In this document: positions 1 to 7,808 of the stretch, piece by piece
Position numbering within the stretch: position 1 is the stretch's first letter
Layout: each line of letters begins with the position of its first letter
Assembly: GCA_028697935.1 (NCBI GenBank)
Contig: JAQVEM010000013.1
Coordinates: 1 to 17,163 of the forward strand
From: Actinomycetota bacterium
GTDB taxonomy: Bacteria > Actinomycetota > Humimicrobiia > Humimicrobiales > Humimicrobiaceae
Length of the DNA: 17,163 bases
Direction: 5' to 3'
Made by a program: the position numbers and the translations under genes
The notes under the pieces: model-generated
Told to the model about the DNA's origin: nothing
The model's database searches: none
The model's input: only the letters and a program-made list of their open reading frames with translations

Positions 1-167
1 TGCAGGGTCTAATTGCCGCTTTTATTTCATCATACCTTGCAGGGTTGTTTGCAATAAAGTTTATAGTTAAAATAGTAAAAAGAAGGAATTTAAATGTGTT
101 TGCTATCTATTGCACATGTTTAGCAGCAGTTGTTTTTGTTTTTTATATTATAAATAGATTTATGTAA
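1..167 (+). CDS. uppP: Undecaprenyl-diphosphatase UppP (BacA), C-terminal fragment
   Basis: An open frame enters at base 3 and runs 54 codons to TAA at 165-167; the start lies outside the window. It reads as the end of the UppP/BacA family: the stretch GLIAAFISSYLAGLFAIKF, followed by a basic patch (KIVKRR), then FAIYC and a last hydrophobic helix ending NRFM. UppP is an integral membrane phosphatase that recycles undecaprenyl diphosphate to the monophosphate carrier used for peptidoglycan and cell-surface polysaccharides. The catalytic motifs lie upstream of the window and cannot be checked. The nucleotide-sugar gene that follows 38 bases downstream on the same strand fits a cell-envelope context. 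The assignment rests on this short tail only. Confidence 0.8.
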   Translation, partial: QGLIAAFISSYLAGLFAIKFIVKIVKRRNLNVFAIYCTCLAAVVFVFYIINRFM

Positions 168-205
168 AAAAAGATTAATAAAAAAAAAGGAGTATTAGAA
201 ATATA

Positions 206-946
206 ATGAAAGGTGTTATATTAGCAGGAGGACTTGGGAAGCGGCTTATGCCATGTACCAAAGTTACCAACAAACATCTTCTACCGGTTTACAATAAGCC
301 AATGATATATTATCCACTAAAAACTCTGGTAAATGCAGGACTGGAAGATATTATGATAGTTACTGGTGGGAGTCATGCCGGTGATTTTTTGAGACTTTTG
401 GGCAATGGCAGTGAGTTCGGGCTTAAAGACATAAGCTATACTTATCAGGAGGGTGAAGGCGGTATAGCTGATGCTCTGAGATTAGCAGAGAATTTTATTG
501 ATAATGATAAATTAATAGTAATACTTGGAGACAATATAATTGAGGATGATATCACTGACGCGGTTAAAGAATTTGATAGACAGAAAGAAGGAGCGAAAAT
601 ATTTTTAAAGGAGGTTTGTGATCCTGAGAGGTTTGGTGTAGCGGAACTTAAGGATGGGAAAGTTATAAATATAGAGGAAAAACCTGCAAAACCAAAAAGC
701 AATTATGCTGTTACAGGACTTTATATGTATAACAGTGACGTATTTGAAATAATTAATACTCTTAAACCTTCGGACAGGGGAGAGCTTGAGATAACAGATG
801 TTAACAACCAGTATATTGCAAGAGGAGTAATGACCTATTCTATTTTAAAAGGATGGTGGAGCGATGCTGGAACATTTGAATCATTATTTAAAGCAAGCTC
901 TCTTGTAAGGGAGAAATTAAAACGAGACGGCGGTCTTTCTTTTTAA
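206..946 (+). CDS. Sugar-phosphate nucleotidylyltransferase, RmlA (glucose-1-phosphate thymidylyltransferase) type, short form
   Basis: This 246-residue cytosolic enzyme should join a nucleoside triphosphate and a sugar 1-phosphate to give an NDP-sugar for surface polysaccharides, probably dTTP + glucose 1-phosphate to dTDP-glucose. The N-terminal nucleotide-binding signature is present (GVILAGGLGKRL, residues 3-14, then K19), followed by NKHLLPVYNKPM, a central LGDN metal-binding motif and EEKP followed by VTGLYMY. The last part has GELEITDVNNQY and GWWSDAGTFESL, typical of RmlA. It is about 45 residues shorter than classical RmlA (about 290), lacking the usual C-terminal helices that form the allosteric site. 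Such short forms are common, so UTP-glucose or other substrates remain possible. An AGGAG site 14 bases upstream supports the ATG at 206. Confidence 0.85.
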   Translation: MKGVILAGGLGKRLMPCTKVTNKHLLPVYNKPMIYYPLKTLVNAGLEDIMIVTGGSHAGDFLRLLGNGSEFGLKDISYTYQEGEGGIADALRLAENFIDNDKLIVILGDNIIEDDITDAVKEFDRQKEGAKIFLKEVCDPERFGVAELKDGKVINIEEKPAKPKSNYAVTGLYMYNSDVFEIINTLKPSDRGELEITDVNNQYIARGVMTYSILKGWWSDAGTFESLFKASSLVREKLKRDGGLSF

Positions 947-1087
947 TTATATAAGATCTTTTTTATTTTTTTAAAAAACGGGTTATAAGTTCTCTTAATA
1001 AAAAAATTTATTTAAACAATAAACCTGTATCATGTTTACAAATCCTGATATTAGATCACCTGTATGGTATGTATGGTTAAATTATAA

Positions 1088-1303
1088 CTATATTTTAATA
1101 TTTATTACTTTATCTGAATTACAGTAGAAACATCTTGTTATATTGTGAGAACTATGCCAGTTATTATCTCTGGTTAAAAAAGCCCATGTAAGAGAATCAA
1201 TATCATTTTTATTATCCATATTTTGATAAATATAGGCAGTTCCTTCTTCTTTTACTGTGCCTATAAACTTAAAAGTATTTCCGCAGTTCTGACATTTGTA
1301 CAT
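1088..1303 (-). CDS. Small zinc-ribbon protein of unknown function (71 aa)
   Basis: The 71-residue protein begins MYKCQNCGNTFKF and has a second pair near its end (CFYC, residues 58-61), so two CxxC knuckles (C4/C7 and C58/C61) lie about 50 residues apart, as in a rubredoxin-like or zinc-ribbon fold binding one zinc or iron. The middle is polar with no recognisable catalytic motif, and there is no signal peptide or membrane segment. It is clearly a real gene: GGGGAGGAG lies just before the ATG at 1303, and a near-consensus promoter is found at 1349-1376. It is transcribed divergently from the small conserved gene at 1533 and convergently to the nucleotidylyltransferase. Function unknown. Confidence 0.75.
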   Translation of the reverse strand: MYKCQNCGNTFKFIGTVKEEGTAYIYQNMDNKNDIDSLTWAFLTRDNNWHSSHNITRCFYCNSDKVINIKI

Positions 1304-1348
1304 GGCTCCTCCCCGGCTCTTTTTAGCTAAATTATGTTATTGTCAGTT

Positions 1349-1376
1349 ATTATAGCATATTACCAGCATATATCAA
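1349..1376 (-). promoter_or_regulatory. Sigma-70-type promoter of the zinc-ribbon gene
   Basis: On the minus strand TTGATA (1371-1376) and TATAAT (1349-1354) are separated by 16 bases, a near-perfect housekeeping promoter. Transcription would start near 1342, giving a leader of about 39 bases that carries the strong GGGGAGGAG ribosome binding site. Confidence 0.7.
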
Positions 1377-1465
1377 CATATATATCATACAAATTTAATA
1401 AATCTATAATATATTTATAAGAAGCATTTTACTATGGCATCCGTAATTTGTTATAGAGTAAATCA

Positions 1466-1494
1466 TTGACTAAAAAAAACACCTTTGATAATAT
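1466..1494 (+). promoter_or_regulatory. Sigma-70-type promoter that decides the start of the next gene
   Basis: TTGACT (1466-1471) and TAATAT (1489-1494) are separated by exactly 17 bases. The expected transcription start is near 1500. The open frame extends back to a TTG at 1485, but that codon lies at the -10 element and would not be in the transcript, so translation must begin downstream. Confidence 0.65.
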
Positions 1495-1532
1495 CATTTA
1501 GTAATAATAGAAATAATTTATTTTATAATGCT

Positions 1533-1790
1533 ATGCAAATGAGAGTTGAAAAACAGAAAGTAAGAGTAAGGATTAAAACAGAATCTGCAATTATAAAAGG
1601 TGTAGTGCATACTCTACCTGATGGCAGATTGAGTGACTATATAACTTCACAGAAAAATAGATTTATACCTGTAACAGATGTAGAAATACTTTATATTGAT
1701 GAAAGTGGAAGAATAATGAACGAAGGTAATACAAGAAGAGAAGTAGTTTTTATAAATGTAGAAAAAATAGAAACGATAGAATACGTATAA
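1533..1790 (+). CDS. Small conserved beta-rich protein of unknown function (DUF6812-like), about 85 aa
   Basis: After the start the protein reads VRVRIKTESAIIKGVVHTLP, then DGRLSDYI, FIPVTDVEIL and, near the end, VVFINVEKIETIEYV. This alternation of beta strands, with the signature GRLSD and F.PVTDV, resembles a small family of uncharacterised bacterial proteins that I recall as DUF6812-like; that name is from memory and uncertain. The frame is open from TTG 1485, which would give 101 residues, but a good promoter overlaps that codon and similarity to the family begins only near residue 17. I therefore choose ATG 1533 (ATG 1539 is equally possible). No Shine-Dalgarno sequence stands before either. 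Cytosolic, with no membrane segment. It is followed by thioredoxin after 82 bases, perhaps in the same transcript. Confidence 0.7.
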   Translation: MQMRVEKQKVRVRIKTESAIIKGVVHTLPDGRLSDYITSQKNRFIPVTDVEILYIDESGRIMNEGNTRREVVFINVEKIETIEYV

Positions 1791-1872
1791 ATAACTGTGA
1801 TTTTATACTTTCTTTAATAAGAAAACTCAATAAAGATAGAATTGTAATGTTATTTACTAGAAGGGAAATGTA

Positions 1873-2199
1873 ATGTCAGAATTTGTTCATCAACTAACAG
1901 AATCAAATTTTGAAAGCGAAGTGATTAATTCAGAAAAACCAGTGCTTGTTGATTTCTGGGCACCCTGGTGTGGACCATGTAAATTGATTGCTCCTGAAGT
2001 TGAAAAACTTGCAGAAGAAAAACAAAATGAATTAAAAGTAGGAAAACTCAATGTGGATGATAATAGAGGTATAGCAATAAAATATGGTATAAATAGTATT
2101 CCTGCGTTACTTCTATTTAAGAATGGTGAAGTAGTTAAAACACTTGTCGGTGCTATGCCCAGGGAGGAAATATTAAAAGAAATTTCTCCATTTTTATAA
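1873..2199 (+). CDS. trxA: Thioredoxin
   Basis: A cytosolic disulfide reductase of 108 residues, the normal length for a single-domain thioredoxin. The active site WCGPCK is at residues 32-37, the buried aspartate at D27 (in VDFWAPW), and the cis-proline at P77 in the stretch NSIPALLLFKNGE. The C-terminal part includes KTLVGAMPREEI, as expected. It would pass electrons from thioredoxin reductase (not in the window) to ribonucleotide reductase, peroxiredoxins or methionine sulfoxide reductases. AGAAGGGA about 8 bases before the ATG at 1873 fixes the start. The DUF72 gene begins 16 bases after its stop, so the two are likely co-transcribed. Confidence 0.96.
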   Translation: MSEFVHQLTESNFESEVINSEKPVLVDFWAPWCGPCKLIAPEVEKLAEEKQNELKVGKLNVDDNRGIAIKYGINSIPALLLFKNGEVVKTLVGAMPREEILKEISPFL

Positions 2200-2215
2200 T
2201 CAGTTTTATATATTA

Positions 2216-3016
2216 ATGCATAGAATCCTTATTGGAACTTCAGGATATAGTTACGATGACTGGAATGGTAGTTTTTACCCTGCAGGACTTGATAGAAAAG
2301 AACAACTTAAGTATTACAGCAATATATTTAGTACAGTTGAGATAAATTTTACCTACTATATGATTCCATATCCCCGGATATTTAAAAGTATGGTTGAAAA
2401 AGTCGGCAATGATTTTGTTTTTTCAGTTAAAGCACACAGTACTGTTACACATACGAGAGATTTTAAGAAAGAAGATGTTAAAAAATTTATTCTCTCTCTC
2501 AGACCTTTAATTGATACAAACAAAATGGGAACAATTCTTCTTCAGTTTCCCTGGTCATTTAAGTTTAATAAGAATAATCTTGATTATTTAACCCGGGTGA
2601 GGGAAAGCTTTGAAGATCTTAATCTTTGCGTAGAATTTAGAAATAACAGCTGGCTGGGGGAAGAAACTATAAAACACCTGAGGAGCTTAAATATGGGATT
2701 CTGTAATGTTGATGAGCCACAGTTAAAAGGCCTGCTCCCACCTACGAGTATATATACTACTAAAACAGGATATATAAGGTTCCATGGCAGAAATAATCTT
2801 AACTGGTGGAATCATGAATATTCTTATCAGAGATATGATTACCTCTATACCGCGGAAGAATTAAAAGAATGGATACCGGGGATAAAAGAGCTGGCAGCAA
2901 ATACCAAGAAAACTTATATATACTTTAATAATCATTATAAGGCACAGGCGGTAAGATCTGCCAGGGTTCTTCAGGGACTTATTGAAAAGAACGATATTTA
3001 CACTTCACAAAATTAG
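2216..3016 (+). CDS. DUF72 (YecE-like) domain protein
   Basis: The 266-residue protein starts with RILIGTSGYSYDDW and has the family features along its length: FYP, a run like YYSNIFSTVEINFTYY, FVFSVKAH, ILLQFPWSF, CVEFRNNSW and, near the C terminus, TYIYFNNHYKAQAVRSA. DUF72 proteins adopt a TIM-barrel fold resembling sugar-phosphate or xylose-isomerase-like enzymes, but their reaction is unknown. Length is normal for the family. There is no signal peptide. It follows thioredoxin by 16 bases with no clear ribosome binding site before the ATG at 2216, which suggests translational coupling or a weak start. Identity as DUF72 is firm; function is not known. Confidence 0.9.
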   Translation: MHRILIGTSGYSYDDWNGSFYPAGLDRKEQLKYYSNIFSTVEINFTYYMIPYPRIFKSMVEKVGNDFVFSVKAHSTVTHTRDFKKEDVKKFILSLRPLIDTNKMGTILLQFPWSFKFNKNNLDYLTRVRESFEDLNLCVEFRNNSWLGEETIKHLRSLNMGFCNVDEPQLKGLLPPTSIYTTKTGYIRFHGRNNLNWWNHEYSYQRYDYLYTAEELKEWIPGIKELAANTKKTYIYFNNHYKAQAVRSARVLQGLIEKNDIYTSQN

Positions 3017-3045
3017 ACTAATTATATAAAATCTATGAAATAGTT

Positions 3046-3098
3046 TTTAAACTAATTATTTTAAGCTAAATCTGTGATAATTATTTAAACTAGTTATT
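3046..3098 (+). repeat. Imperfect direct repeat upstream of ileS
   Basis: TTTAAACTAATTATT (3046-3060) recurs as TTTAAACTAGTTATT (3084-3098), 14 of 15 bases identical with starts 38 bases apart. The pair sits in the 119-base gap before ileS and flanks a possible extended -10 element (TGTGATAAT, 3073-3081). It could be a pair of regulator sites, or chance in AT-rich DNA. No T-box leader is present before ileS. Confidence 0.3.
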
Positions 3099-3135
3099 CA
3101 TAAACCAGCAAATAAATATATAAAGGTGCGGTTAC

Positions 3136-6100
3136 ATGTTTAAAAAAGTAGAGAGCAATGTAGATCTTGTAAAACTTGAGGAAAATATTCTTTCTTTCTG
3201 GAAAGAAAAAAATATTTTTGAAAAAAGTCTTGATAAAAATAAATCAAAGAAAAGGTTTGTTTTTTATGAAGGTCCCCCCACTGCAAATGGTGCACCCGGT
3301 GTACATCATGTACTTTCACGTGTATATAAAGACATTTTCCCAAGATATAAAACCATGAAAGGATACTTTGTACCAAGAAAAGCAGGGTGGGATACGCACG
3401 GTCTTCCTGTAGAACTTGAAGTGGAAAAAGAACTTAATATAAATTCAAAGAAAGAGATAGAAGAGATTGGTATTGAGAAATTCAATGAGCTCTGCCGGCA
3501 GAGTGTTATGAGATATGAGGAAGAGTGGAAGAAGCTTACAGAGCGAATAGGGTTCTGGCTTGATATGGATAACGCATACCTTACCTTTAAGAATGATTAT
3601 ATTGAAACTGTATGGTGGATATTAAAGACTATATGGGATAAGAATTTATTGTATCAGGACTATAAAATAGTTCCTTACTGCCCGCGCTGCGGAACCCCAC
3701 TTTCATCACATGAGCTGGCACTTGGTTATAGTGAAGTTGAAGATTACTCTATAATAGTAAAATTCCCTCATTACGAGAAGGAAAATACCTGTTTTCTGGT
3801 ATGGACTACAACTCCCTGGACTCTGATTTCTAATGTGGCAATTGCTGTAAACGAGGACCAGGATTACGTGGAAGTCAATTTCAAAGGTGAAAATTTAATA
3901 CTGGCAGAAGACTTAATCCAGGAAGTCTTTGGTGAAACTAAAGAATATAAAATTATTAATAAATTTAAAGGAAGGGAAATTATTTCTTCCAGGTATAAAC
4001 CACTATATGATTATACTGATTCTGATAGTGATAAAAATAATGCATTCAGAGTTATAGGTGGTAATTTTGTTTCGGTTGAAGAGGGTACAGGAATTGTCCA
4101 TATAGCGCCTGCTTTTGGAGAAGATGATATGAATGCGGGCAGGGAGAATAACCTTCCTGTTGTTCAGATGGTAGATGAGGATGGCAGATTTAAAGATAGA
4201 GTAGCTGGATTCGCTTTTATGAATATAGAAGAAGCAAATCCAAAAATAATAGAGGACCTGGAAAAAAGGGGATTGCTTTTTGGAATAAAAAAGATAAAAC
4301 ACTCATATCCTTTCTGCTGGAGATGTGATAGCAGATTAATGTATTATGCCAAGAGGAGCTGGTATATAAGAACTTCTGCAATCAAAGATGACCTTCTAAA
4401 ATCTAATGAAGAAGTTAACTGGTATCCGGAACATATAAAATATGGAAGGTTTGGGAAATGGCTCGAAAATAATGTAGACTGGGCACTCACAAGAGAAAGA
4501 TACTGGGGGACTCCTCTTCCTGTATGGGTTGATGATAATGGCCATAAAATATGTATTGGGAGCATTAAAGAATTAAAAGAAAAAGCAGCTAATATGCCTT
4601 CAGAGCTGGATCTGCACAGGCCTTATGTAGATGATATTATTATAAAGTGTCCGGAATGTGGAAGTGAGATGAGAAGGGTACCGGAAGTAATAGATGTGTG
4701 GTTTGATTCTGGATCAATGCCTTATGCGCAATTTCATTATCCTTTTGAAAATGTAGAATTATTTGAGCAAAGTTTCCCGGCTGACTTTATATGTGAGGCA
4801 ATTGATCAGACGAGAGGGTGGTTTTATACGCTACTGGTTATTTCTACACTGTTATTTAAAAAATCCTGTTACAAGAATGTACTTTGCCTCGGACTCATAA
4901 ATGATGAAAAGGGGCAGAAAATGTCCAAATCTAAAGGTAATGTAATAAATCCATGGACTATCTTAAATAGGCAGGGAGCGGATGCTCTGAGGTGGTATTT
5001 CTTTACAGGTGTATCACCATGGCTACCTAAAAATTTCTCCGCTAAAGCTATTGATGAGGTTATAAGAAAATTTATACTTACTCTGTGGAATACCTACTCT
5101 TTCTTTGTGATTTATGCAAATATAGATAATTTTAATCCATATGATCATGAACTGGAAGTGAAAGACAGAACCGAGATAGACCGATGGATAATATCTGAGC
5201 TTAATCAGACAATAAAAAAGGTAAATGAACTTATGGATGACTATAATGTTACTGAAAGCGGAAGAGCAATCCAGAATTTTGTTGATGCTCTATCTAACTG
5301 GTATGTTAGAAGGAGTAGAAGAAGGTTCTGGAAAAGTGAGGAAGACAAAGACAAGATAAGTGCTTATAAAACACTTTATGAATGCCTTGTGGATGTTTCA
5401 AAGTTATGTGCGCCCTTTATACCCTTTTTAAGTGAGGAAATCTATCTAAATCTAACCGGCAGCACTGGAAGCGGTGAAGAAAGCGTGCATCTTGAGAATT
5501 ATCCTGTTGCTGATGATAGTCTGATAGACGAAGATCTTTGTTTTAAGATGGAAACAGCCAGAAAAGTAGTTAATCTTGGAAGAGCAATAAGAAGTAAAAT
5601 CAATATTAAAATAAGACAACCGCTCGAAGAAATCGTAATTTATTTTGATCATGACAAAAGAAAAGAGGAAGCTATAAGTCATTTTAGCGATGTTATAATG
5701 AGTGAACTCAACATAAAGAAAATAAGATTTGCAGAAACTATTGATGAACTGGTTTCATATGAGATAAAACCCAATCTTCCTCTGCTGGGTAAAAAATATG
5801 GAAACCTTGTCCCGAAAATAAGAGAGGCACTGATTGCTGAAAATTCAATTCGTACTGCTCTTAAGGTAAAAAATAATAAAAATGTAAGTTTGATAATAGA
5901 TGGAAGACAGATAGAAATATTACCCGGGGAAATCCTGGTTGAGATAAGAAATAAAGAAGGTTTTGGAGTGGAAAGTGATGGAGAATTTACAGTTGGACTT
6001 TCCAGTGTTGTATCAGAAGAACTTTCAGAAGAAGGTTTTTGCAGGGAACTGGTACATCAAATACAGAATTTAAGGAAGGAAGCAGGTTTTAAAATTGAAA

Positions 6101-6291
6101 ATACTATTGAACTGGCAATCGAACCAGAAATTGATGAAAAAATTTTAAATAAATTTAAAGATTATATAATGAAAGAAACTCTCACCAGGTCTTTAGTCTC
6201 CGAGTTTAAAAAAGAAATGTATATTAAAGAAGTCAAAGTGGAGGATAAAAAAATAAAAATTGGCATGAGAGTTGTAGGGAGTATTATTTAG
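3136..6291 (+). CDS. ileS: Isoleucyl-tRNA synthetase, IleRS2 type, with GVHH signature
   Basis: This 1051-residue class I synthetase charges tRNA-Ile with isoleucine in the cytosol. Its length, the absence of a C-terminal zinc-finger ending and the motif details match the eukaryote-like IleRS2 group. The catalytic domain begins with GPPTANGAPGVHH: the usual HxGH motif is replaced by G55-V-H-H58. The CP1 editing domain contains TTTPWTL. Cysteine pairs CPRCG and CWRCD, and then CPECG before VPEVIDVWFDSGS, form metal-binding knuckles. The second signature KMSKS is intact at residues 595-599 (4918-4932). The anticodon-binding region follows (NWYVRRSRRRFW). AAGGTG lies before ATG 3136. It is the first gene of an ileS-lspA-rluD-type operon. 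IleRS2 enzymes are intrinsically less sensitive to mupirocin, and the GxHH variant is associated with very high resistance. Confidence 0.96.
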   Translation: MFKKVESNVDLVKLEENILSFWKEKNIFEKSLDKNKSKKRFVFYEGPPTANGAPGVHHVLSRVYKDIFPRYKTMKGYFVPRKAGWDTHGLPVELEVEKELNINSKKEIEEIGIEKFNELCRQSVMRYEEEWKKLTERIGFWLDMDNAYLTFKNDYIETVWWILKTIWDKNLLYQDYKIVPYCPRCGTPLSSHELALGYSEVEDYSIIVKFPHYEKENTCFLVWTTTPWTLISNVAIAVNEDQDYVEVNFKGENLILAEDLIQEVFGETKEYKIINKFKGREIISSRYKPLYDYTDSDSDKNNAFRVIGGNFVSVEEGTGIVHIAPAFGEDDMNAGRENNLPVVQMVDEDGRFKDRVAGFAFMNIEEANPKIIEDLEKRGLLFGIKKIKHSYPFCWRCDSRLMYYAKRSWYIRTSAIKDDLLKSNEEVNWYPEHIKYGRFGKWLENNVDWALTRERYWGTPLPVWVDDNGHKICIGSIKELKEKAANMPSELDLHRPYVDDIIIKCPECGSEMRRVPEVIDVWFDSGSMPYAQFHYPFENVELFEQSFPADFICEAIDQTRGWFYTLLVISTLLFKKSCYKNVLCLGLINDEKGQKMSKSKGNVINPWTILNRQGADALRWYFFTGVSPWLPKNFSAKAIDEVIRKFILTLWNTYSFFVIYANIDNFNPYDHELEVKDRTEIDRWIISELNQTIKKVNELMDDYNVTESGRAIQNFVDALSNWYVRRSRRRFWKSEEDKDKISAYKTLYECLVDVSKLCAPFIPFLSEEIYLNLTGSTGSGEESVHLENYPVADDSLIDEDLCFKMETARKVVNLGRAIRSKINIKIRQPLEEIVIYFDHDKRKEEAISHFSDVIMSELNIKKIRFAETIDELVSYEIKPNLPLLGKKYGNLVPKIREALIAENSIRTALKVKNNKNVSLIIDGRQIEILPGEILVEIRNKEGFGVESDGEFTVGLSSVVSEELSEEGFCRELVHQIQNLRKEAGFKIENTIELAIEPEIDEKILNKFKDYIMKETLTRSLVSEFKKEMYIKEVKVEDKKIKIGMRVVGSII

Positions 6292-6292
6292 A

Positions 6293-6790
6293 ATGTCAGG
6301 CAAAAAGACCAGGAATATTTTATTAAATATATATTTCGTATTAACTGCTACTGGAGTAGTTGTTTTTGATCAGGCAACAAAATATCTTGTAATACAGAAA
6401 GTCCCTATAAATACATCTGTTGAGATAATAGATGGATTCTTTTATATAACCCATGTAAATAACACAGGTGCTGCATTTGGAATATTTCAGGAATATACAA
6501 AAGTTTTAACCATAATATCAATTATTGCTATTTTTTTTATTATTGTTTTAAAGCTCATAGTTAAAATTGATACTGTTTTGTATAATATTTCCCTTGGCTT
6601 TATTCTGGGAGGAGCAATAGGTAACCTTATTGATAGATATTTTGTGGGAAAGGTTACTGATTTTTTAAATTTTACGTTTTTTGGTGCTGTATTTAATATG
6701 GCTGATCTCTTTATTAATATTGGATTTATTCTTGCTATAATTATATTGCTTATAGAATATAGAAAAGAAAAAAGGCTTAAAAGGAGTTGA
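6293..6790 (+). CDS. lspA: Lipoprotein signal peptidase (signal peptidase II)
   Basis: An inner-membrane aspartyl protease of 165 residues that removes the signal peptide of prolipoproteins after lipid attachment. Four hydrophobic segments are visible at roughly residues 10-28, 70-91, 96-112 and 136-155. Family motifs are complete: DQ at 26-27, NNTGAAFGIF at 56-65, GNLIDR with the catalytic aspartate D114, and FNMAD with the second catalytic aspartate D138. A basic tail (RKEKRLKRS) ends the protein. The ATG is one base after the ileS stop, with GGGAG inside the end of ileS as the ribosome binding site, so the two genes are translationally linked. ileS-lspA is a common bacterial gene pair. Confidence 0.96.
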   Translation: MSGKKTRNILLNIYFVLTATGVVVFDQATKYLVIQKVPINTSVEIIDGFFYITHVNNTGAAFGIFQEYTKVLTIISIIAIFFIIVLKLIVKIDTVLYNISLGFILGGAIGNLIDRYFVGKVTDFLNFTFFGAVFNMADLFINIGFILAIIILLIEYRKEKRLKRS

Positions 6791-7734
6791 TTAAGAAGGA
6801 AAAAAATATTTTAAACTTTATAGTGGACGCAGAAAGTTCAGGACAGAGAATAGACAGGTTTTTAACCTGTAAAATAAAAGACGGGTCAAGAAGCCATATT
6901 CAGAGGATAATAAGTGATAGCAAGGTAAAGGTTAATGAAAAAATAATAAGCAAAAATTATAGAATTGCTGAAAATGACATAATCACAGTTGAATTTACAG
7001 ATAAACGTGATTCTGATATTGTAGTAAAACCGCAAGAAATCAACCTGAAGGTAGTATATGAAGATAATTATATCCTCATAATTTCCAAAGAGCCAGGAAT
7101 GCTTACTCATCCTGTGCCCGGTTCTGATAAGGATACAGTAGTGAATGCATTGCTTTATCGCTATGATACTTTATCGGATTTATATGGGAGAGATAGAGCT
7201 GGAATTGTCCACAGACTTGATAAAGATACTTCAGGGTTAATGATTATAGCAAAGAATAACAATATCCATCAATTTTTATCTGAGAAATTTAAAAATAGGG
7301 AAATAAAGAAAACTTATTCTGCGCTGGTACTGGGTAGATTTACGGAAAAAAGAGGAGAAATAATAATGCCGGTAGGACGTTCGCGGCTGGATAGAAAAAA
7401 AATGTGTGTATCGATTAATACCGGTAGAAATGCGGTAACAGGATTTGAAGTAACAGAAGAATTTGAAAATATGACTTTGCTTGATGTATATCCTGAAACT
7501 GGAAGAACACATCAAATTAGAGTACACTTAAGTTATATCGGTCATCCGGTAATAGGGGATAAGTTGTATGGTAATAGTGAATCAAAAAAAATGGCAAGAG
7601 AGCTTGGACTAAAAAGGCAGTTTTTGCATGCAAAAAGATTAGAGTTTAGTCACCCTGTTACGGGGAAGAATATAGTATTTGAAGATGAACTGGCAGATGA
7701 TTTATCAAGATGTCTTAAAATTTTAAGGGGGTAG
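6787..7734 (+). CDS. RluA/RluD-family 23S rRNA pseudouridine synthase
   Basis: This 315-residue enzyme isomerises specific uridines in RNA, most likely in the 23S rRNA. An N-terminal S4 RNA-binding domain (about residues 12-70, from GQRIDRFLT to VKVNEKIISKNY) is followed by the catalytic domain with GIVHRLDKDTSGLM; the catalytic aspartate is D145. Later come the KTYSALVLG stretch and the RTHQIRVHLSYIGHPVIGD motif typical of RluC/RluD. Overall length and architecture match RluD, but RluC-like specificity cannot be excluded. The start is odd: AAGGAG (6781-6786) directly abuts the TTG at 6787, which overlaps the lspA stop as TTGA. Zero spacing is unusual, so the next codon (ATT, 6790) could be the true start. 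It is the third gene of the ileS operon. Confidence 0.93.
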   Translation: MIKKEKNILNFIVDAESSGQRIDRFLTCKIKDGSRSHIQRIISDSKVKVNEKIISKNYRIAENDIITVEFTDKRDSDIVVKPQEINLKVVYEDNYILIISKEPGMLTHPVPGSDKDTVVNALLYRYDTLSDLYGRDRAGIVHRLDKDTSGLMIIAKNNNIHQFLSEKFKNREIKKTYSALVLGRFTEKRGEIIMPVGRSRLDRKKMCVSINTGRNAVTGFEVTEEFENMTLLDVYPETGRTHQIRVHLSYIGHPVIGDKLYGNSESKKMARELGLKRQFLHAKRLEFSHPVTGKNIVFEDELADDLSRCLKILRG

Positions 7735-7744
7735 ATTTAATATG

Positions 7745-7778
7745 AAGGATTAATCTATGAATATCCTTAAAATTTTTT
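7745..7778 (+). terminator. Weak intrinsic terminator after the ileS-lspA-rluD operon
   Basis: AAGGAT (7745-7750) pairs with ATCCTT (7763-7768) across a 12-base loop, and TTTTTT follows at 7773-7778. The stem has only six pairs, so it may be leaky and let transcription continue into the DUF211 gene. Confidence 0.4.
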
Positions 7779-7808
7779 ATTAATTATTTTTTAAAAGGAG
7801 ATTATAAA

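Noticed and set aside
1800..1872. TTTCTT-TAAT-AAGAAA hairpin before thioredoxin as a terminator
   Set aside because: Six AT-rich pairs and no T-run; too weak to call.
3017..3135. T-box leader before ileS
   Set aside because: Only 119 bases are available and neither the T-box core nor a terminator hairpin is present.
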